Of a stretch of DNA of 64,000 nucleotides, positions 60,641-64,000 are shown in pieces. The notes under the pieces were generated by a model. That model searched no databases. It saw only the letters and a list, made by a program, of their open reading frames with translations, and was not told where the DNA came from. A program made the position numbers and the translations under genes. Numbering within the stretch: position 1 is the first letter of the stretch; each line of letters begins with the position of its first letter. This DNA comes from Heliocidaris tuberculata (taxonomy: Eukaryota; Echinodermata; Echinoidea; Camarodonta; Echinometridae), in the NCBI GenBank assembly GCA_025618425.1, contig CM046832.1, positions 74,429,297 to 74,493,296 of the forward strand, in the 5' to 3' direction.

Positions 60641-61044
60641 GCGCCGAGCAGCATTTTTAAATTTATTTATTTATTTATGTTTTAACCCTTCCACAGGGTT
60701 CCTTTATTCATCATCAACATAATTTTTTTTACAAAAGATCATACATATATAAGTTTTAAAGTACATTTTACAGATTACAGAAAAAGTAAATATTTAGAGT
60801 CTAGCAAAAATACAAGTTATAAATGCCCGGTATACATGCAAGACATATTAAAGATATCGGTATATTTTTTTGTTTTTGTTTTTGACCTCAGCTCAGGATA
60901 GAGTCGAGTCAGGACAGCAACCTCCCCCCCCCCCCCCCCCCCCCCCCGCCCGGCCCCTTAGGCCCTTTCAAAAAGCTCTGGCCATAACCTGTCCACGGAT
61001 GGCCAACAAAATGACGCATAGTGTTGTTGGTAGGTGCGTAGACG

Positions 61045-61325
61045 CATGGGCGCAAATCCAGGGGGGGGGGGGAAGATAGGCAAATGTTCCCCCCCCCCCA
61101 CCTTTTTGAATAACCTTTTTTTTATTTCTTAAAATTTTTTTGTTGTTGTTGCTTGTCAGAGAATTTGGAGGAAAACTAGAGCCAAAAAATGTGATAACTT
61201 TTTTTTTTTGGGGGGGGTGTTGTCAGAAAAAAATTTCAGACGTTTCGGACAGGTACAAAAGTTAAATCATGTGGTGACCCCCCCCCCCCCCCCCCCCCGA
61301 ATTTCAAAATAGATCTGCGCCACTG
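61045..61325. mobile_element. Small hAT-like MITE (281 bp)
   Basis: Left CATGGGCGCAAATCCAGG and right (reverse complement) CAGTGGCGCAGATCTA are similar. Flanks CGTAGACG (61037-61044) and CGTAGGCG (61326-61333) match at 7 of 8. The interior is poly-G, poly-C and T-runs only. Confidence 0.72.
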
Positions 61326-61334
61326 CGTAGGCGA

Positions 61335-61810
61335 AAAGGGAATAGCCCAACAGGCAATTAGCCTTAGTGATAATTAAACAAAGTGATGTTTAGACAAATT
61401 GGCATTTAGACCAACTGACAATTAGACTAAATGGAAAATGGACTAAATGAAAGTTAGACCAACTGCACATTAGACCATATAAATGCCATGTAGACCAAAT
61501 GGATACTAGACCAAGTGGATTTTAGACGAAATGCCTGTAGACCAACTAGTTTTAGAATGACTGGGAATTGGACAAACTGACATTAGACGAACTGGTAGTA
61601 GACCAAGTGACAACAAAATAAAGTAGACGAAATGGTAATGAGACCAAATGGTAATTAGACCAAGTGATAATTAGCCCAAGTGGTCATTAGGCCTTCTGGT
61701 TATTAGACCAAGTGCAAATTAGACCAAATGAAGAGTGGACCAAAATGGTTTAGCCCGAAAGAAGGTAGCCCAATCTGGAAATTAGACCATATGGTTTTAG
61801 CCCAAGCGTG
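61335..61810 (-). repeat. ~16-bp GTCTAAT array, reverse
   Basis: Same degenerate unit as 58740-59250 in the opposite orientation (attagaccaaNtgg, about 29 units). Confidence 0.9.
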
Positions 61811-61815
61811 CATAA

Positions 61816-62698
61816 ACCTATAATTTACCTTTGTTTCATGGAGGTTTTGCTTCTATTCGTCATTCCGTTATTTTTTGTGTTTTGTTTTGTTTCTAAGAAT
61901 AGCAACATTACTTTCTGTAGAGTATAATCCTACATGCCAGTCGGTTCTGATATAATTTTCTTATGTGTTTTCAAGGTTGGTTTTCTATCCAATATGCTGC
62001 TATCATGATTTGTTTTGTTTTGTTTTGATATTCCTATTATGTCAGGATTTTATATCAATAAATTTGAATTTTAATTTGAATTTAATGACAATTTTCAAGC
62101 ATTTTTTCCGAGATTTTTTTAACGTGTCTACTCAAAAAAGTGTGGGGGGCTGCAGCCCCCAGCCCCCCCCCCCCCCCGGTTTCGCGGCCCATGTAAGAAA
62201 CGAAAAAGACTAGATGAGATTAAATACGAAGTTGTCAGAGGAAGAAAAAAGGTATAAAAGGTATAAGTCATATTGCGAATCGTCACTATTGCCTCTCATG
62301 CTGGTGCATTTATAAACACATAATGGAAGACGGACTGTTTTGTGAACAGCTAAGTAGCAACGTTTGACATAAGATATATTTTGTCTATATTTTGATATTG
62401 TATTTTTTGATAAAAGCTACTTCTTTGATGCATCCCCCCCCCCCCCGAGAGACAGTGATAGGTTAAAAATCATCATATATACGAACGATGGTGGTAAATT
62501 CGAACTTGCCGATAAACACACCATAGGCCATTAGTTGCAGAACTGGACAGGCCCGAGTTACAAAGGGACATCTTCTCTTTCTATCTTTCCTTATGCTGGT
62601 CCCGGATGCTGGTCCGCATCAACTAGTGCGGATCTATATAGCGTTATTTACGAGTCAACCCACTTCCGGTCAAGACTTAGTCGGACTTTATAACTCGT
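61816..62698. other. Intergenic, no gene recognised
   Basis: Contains ggggggctgcagccccc (a perfect hairpin near 62146) followed by a poly-C tract, and another poly-C near 62432. Resembles transposon-end debris. Confidence 0.5.
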
Positions 62699-63537
62699 CA
62701 GTGGCGTATCTACGGGGGGCAGAGGGGGCAAGTGCCCCGGACGGCACTTGAAGGGGCGCAAAAAACGCAAAAGAGAAAGAAAAGGGGGAAAAATACAAGA
62801 CAAAATGGATAAGAAATTGTGTTTTTTAGGGTTTGAAATGCAAAAATTTTCTATAGCTCGGTCGATTTGCTCCCTCCCATAATTATGTTCAAAATTTAGC
62901 TATTTTGCGCCCCTAATTGCGTCTTTAAAGTGTTAACCATTAATTGACTCTAGTTTCTTTGCCCCCCCCCCCCCGCATAAGGCAGGAGCTTGTTAAATTT
63001 TGCGCCCCCTGATGGGATATAAGTGCATAAAAAGCACTTTCAAAGTGTAAAACATTCGAAAGAAATCATAAATTTGCCTTGCAATTGCCTTACTTAATTC
63101 CTCAAATATATTTCTTTAGGGTTTTCATTTATTTTGCGCCCCCAAAATGGGAATGTTTAAAATTTCAACCCCAAAAAAATATATTGCTAGGTCACTGTAT
63201 TCCCTTGTTTATTTGTTTGTTTGTTTGTTTTGTTTTTTTTTTTGTTTTTTTTTGTTTTGTTTTGTTTTTTTTTAATTGTAAGTGTAAAATACATAAGAAA
63301 TTTCAATTTGAAGGATGAAAGGAAAACAAAATCTGCCGCTCGGTCGCGCTGCTCCCTCGCTTATGCAATAACTCATCAAATTTGGGCTAACAACCCCGGA
63401 TTATGTGCATCAAAACTCATTTTCACGTAGTGCCATCATTTCTAAATTAAAAACGCTCATTAATCTGAGTTTGGGCATGGGGGGGGGGGGCGCAGATTTG
63501 ATAGTTTGCCCCGGGCGCCAGAATACCTAGATAACTG
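62699..63537. mobile_element. hAT-like element with perfect 8-bp target duplication
   Basis: Left CAGTGGCGTATCTACGGGG. The right end (reverse complement) CAGTTATCTAGGTATTCTGG lacks the GGCG but otherwise aligns. TAACTCGT is duplicated exactly at 62691-62698 and 63538-63545. The interior is fragments of GC-tracts and gctcggtcg..ctgctccctcgc words. No transposase. Confidence 0.82.
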
Positions 63538-63545
63538 TAACTCGT

Positions 63546-64000
63546 GAAGTGATATGAGAAGTCCGCTCTTGGTCCTGACTACGAGCGGATTGACTGCTGC
63601 TGATAGATTTCATATTAGCTTTTGTGTCACGGCTAAGTCCGGACTAAGACCAATGTTACCCCTAATATGAAAAGGATAATAGACGTATGAGGTGGGGGAG
63701 CTGGCAGGGGACTCCAAAACTCGATGAAATTTAAGGTTCCGTCACTCGGGGCAAACATCTCATCATAATTATTCGAAATATGTCATTACATATTGTATTT
63801 TAATCACTGTCATAACATTCTTTAGCTCGCTTGGTTCGTTCGCTCTAAAAATCTACTAAACTTGAAAGTTTAATATTCGGGCAAGGGGTGTCAGCCCTCC
63901 TCGCGAGAAGTTGCCCCTGTGCTTGTGATTATTTCCAAACTTTGCCTCTTTTACCTTCGACTGACTGTGACTGCGCGATCTAATCCCATGCCAGGGGTAC
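63546..64000. other. Intergenic, no feature recognised
   Basis: Nothing I can support as a gene or defined repeat. Confidence 0.5.

Larger units (their letters stand above)
58735..61815. mobile_element. Foldback-like element with arms of ~16-bp GTCTAAT satellite
   Basis: The left array (58740-59250) reads ttggtctaat and the right array (61335-61810) reads its complement attagaccaa. The outer ends are similar when inverted (tcgcttggtctaccacc against gcgcttgggctaaaacc). The ~2.1-kb centre holds a microsatellite, a hAT-like end near 60584 and a small hAT-like element. No transposase. Confidence 0.6.

Overview
The window is animal nuclear DNA. It is AT-rich and packed with repeats and GT-AG introns. 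It holds one recognisable cellular gene plus about 40 kb of transposon-derived sequence. A single-copy-type TBK1/IKK-epsilon kinase, a tRNA-derived SINE with an ATT tail, a Tx1/L1-like LINE fragment, frequent acatgta words and many poly-G/poly-C tracts fit a marine invertebrate deuterostome. A sea urchin or another echinoderm is my best guess. Mollusc, lancelet or hemichordate cannot be excluded by eye.

1-20.6 kb: the minus strand carries 12 coding exons of a TBK1/IKBKE orthologue. They run from the ATG (20616) through the kinase domain, the ubiquitin-like domain and most of the helical scaffold/dimerisation domain. The reading frame is continuous across all 11 junctions (632 complete codons). 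The C-terminal roughly 100 residues lie off the left edge. Its introns hold at least four non-autonomous DNA transposons: a pogo-like MITE, a tandem-repeat element with TATGCCTCCGCC ends, a Tc1/mariner-like element and a TTAA-bounded piggyBac-like MITE. A second TTAA-bounded MITE lies at 38-528, in the last intron or 3' flank.

20.6-28.3 kb: the upstream flank of TBK1, with a tRNA-derived SINE, a purine-rich repeat block, a 5'-truncated and frameshifted LINE reverse transcriptase, and about 2.8 kb without a recognisable gene.

28.3-46.7 kb: nested mobile DNA. A TTAA-bounded element (28.36-30.92 kb) carries six ~221-bp tandem units. A ~207-bp repeat is interrupted by an 8.2-kb foldback-like element (31285-39506) with TACGTACG-rich arms and a TCCT target duplication. 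That element contains three hAT-like insertions, one inside another. Next comes a 4.1-kb inverted-repeat-bounded element (39519-43654) built from two different ACCAGTAGA-containing satellites, both with higher-order structure. More copies of the first repeat, a SINE remnant and a 534-bp foldback MITE follow.

46.8-55 kb: a 4-kb near-perfect palindrome made of two inverted copies of one transposon, separated by a 42-bp spacer that is itself inverted relative to its flanks. An inverted paralogue of the surrounding sequence at 54.2-55.0 kb lacks the insertions and acts as a natural empty site.

55-64 kb: poly-G, poly-T and microsatellite tracts; a foldback-like pair of ~16-bp GTCTAAT satellite arrays in opposite orientation (58.7-59.25 and 61.33-61.81 kb); and two more small hAT-like elements with 8-bp target duplications.

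Apart from TBK1 and the LINE fragment I see no convincing protein-coding gene. The long open frames at 47.7-51.8 kb are translations of a stop-poor pyrimidine satellite.
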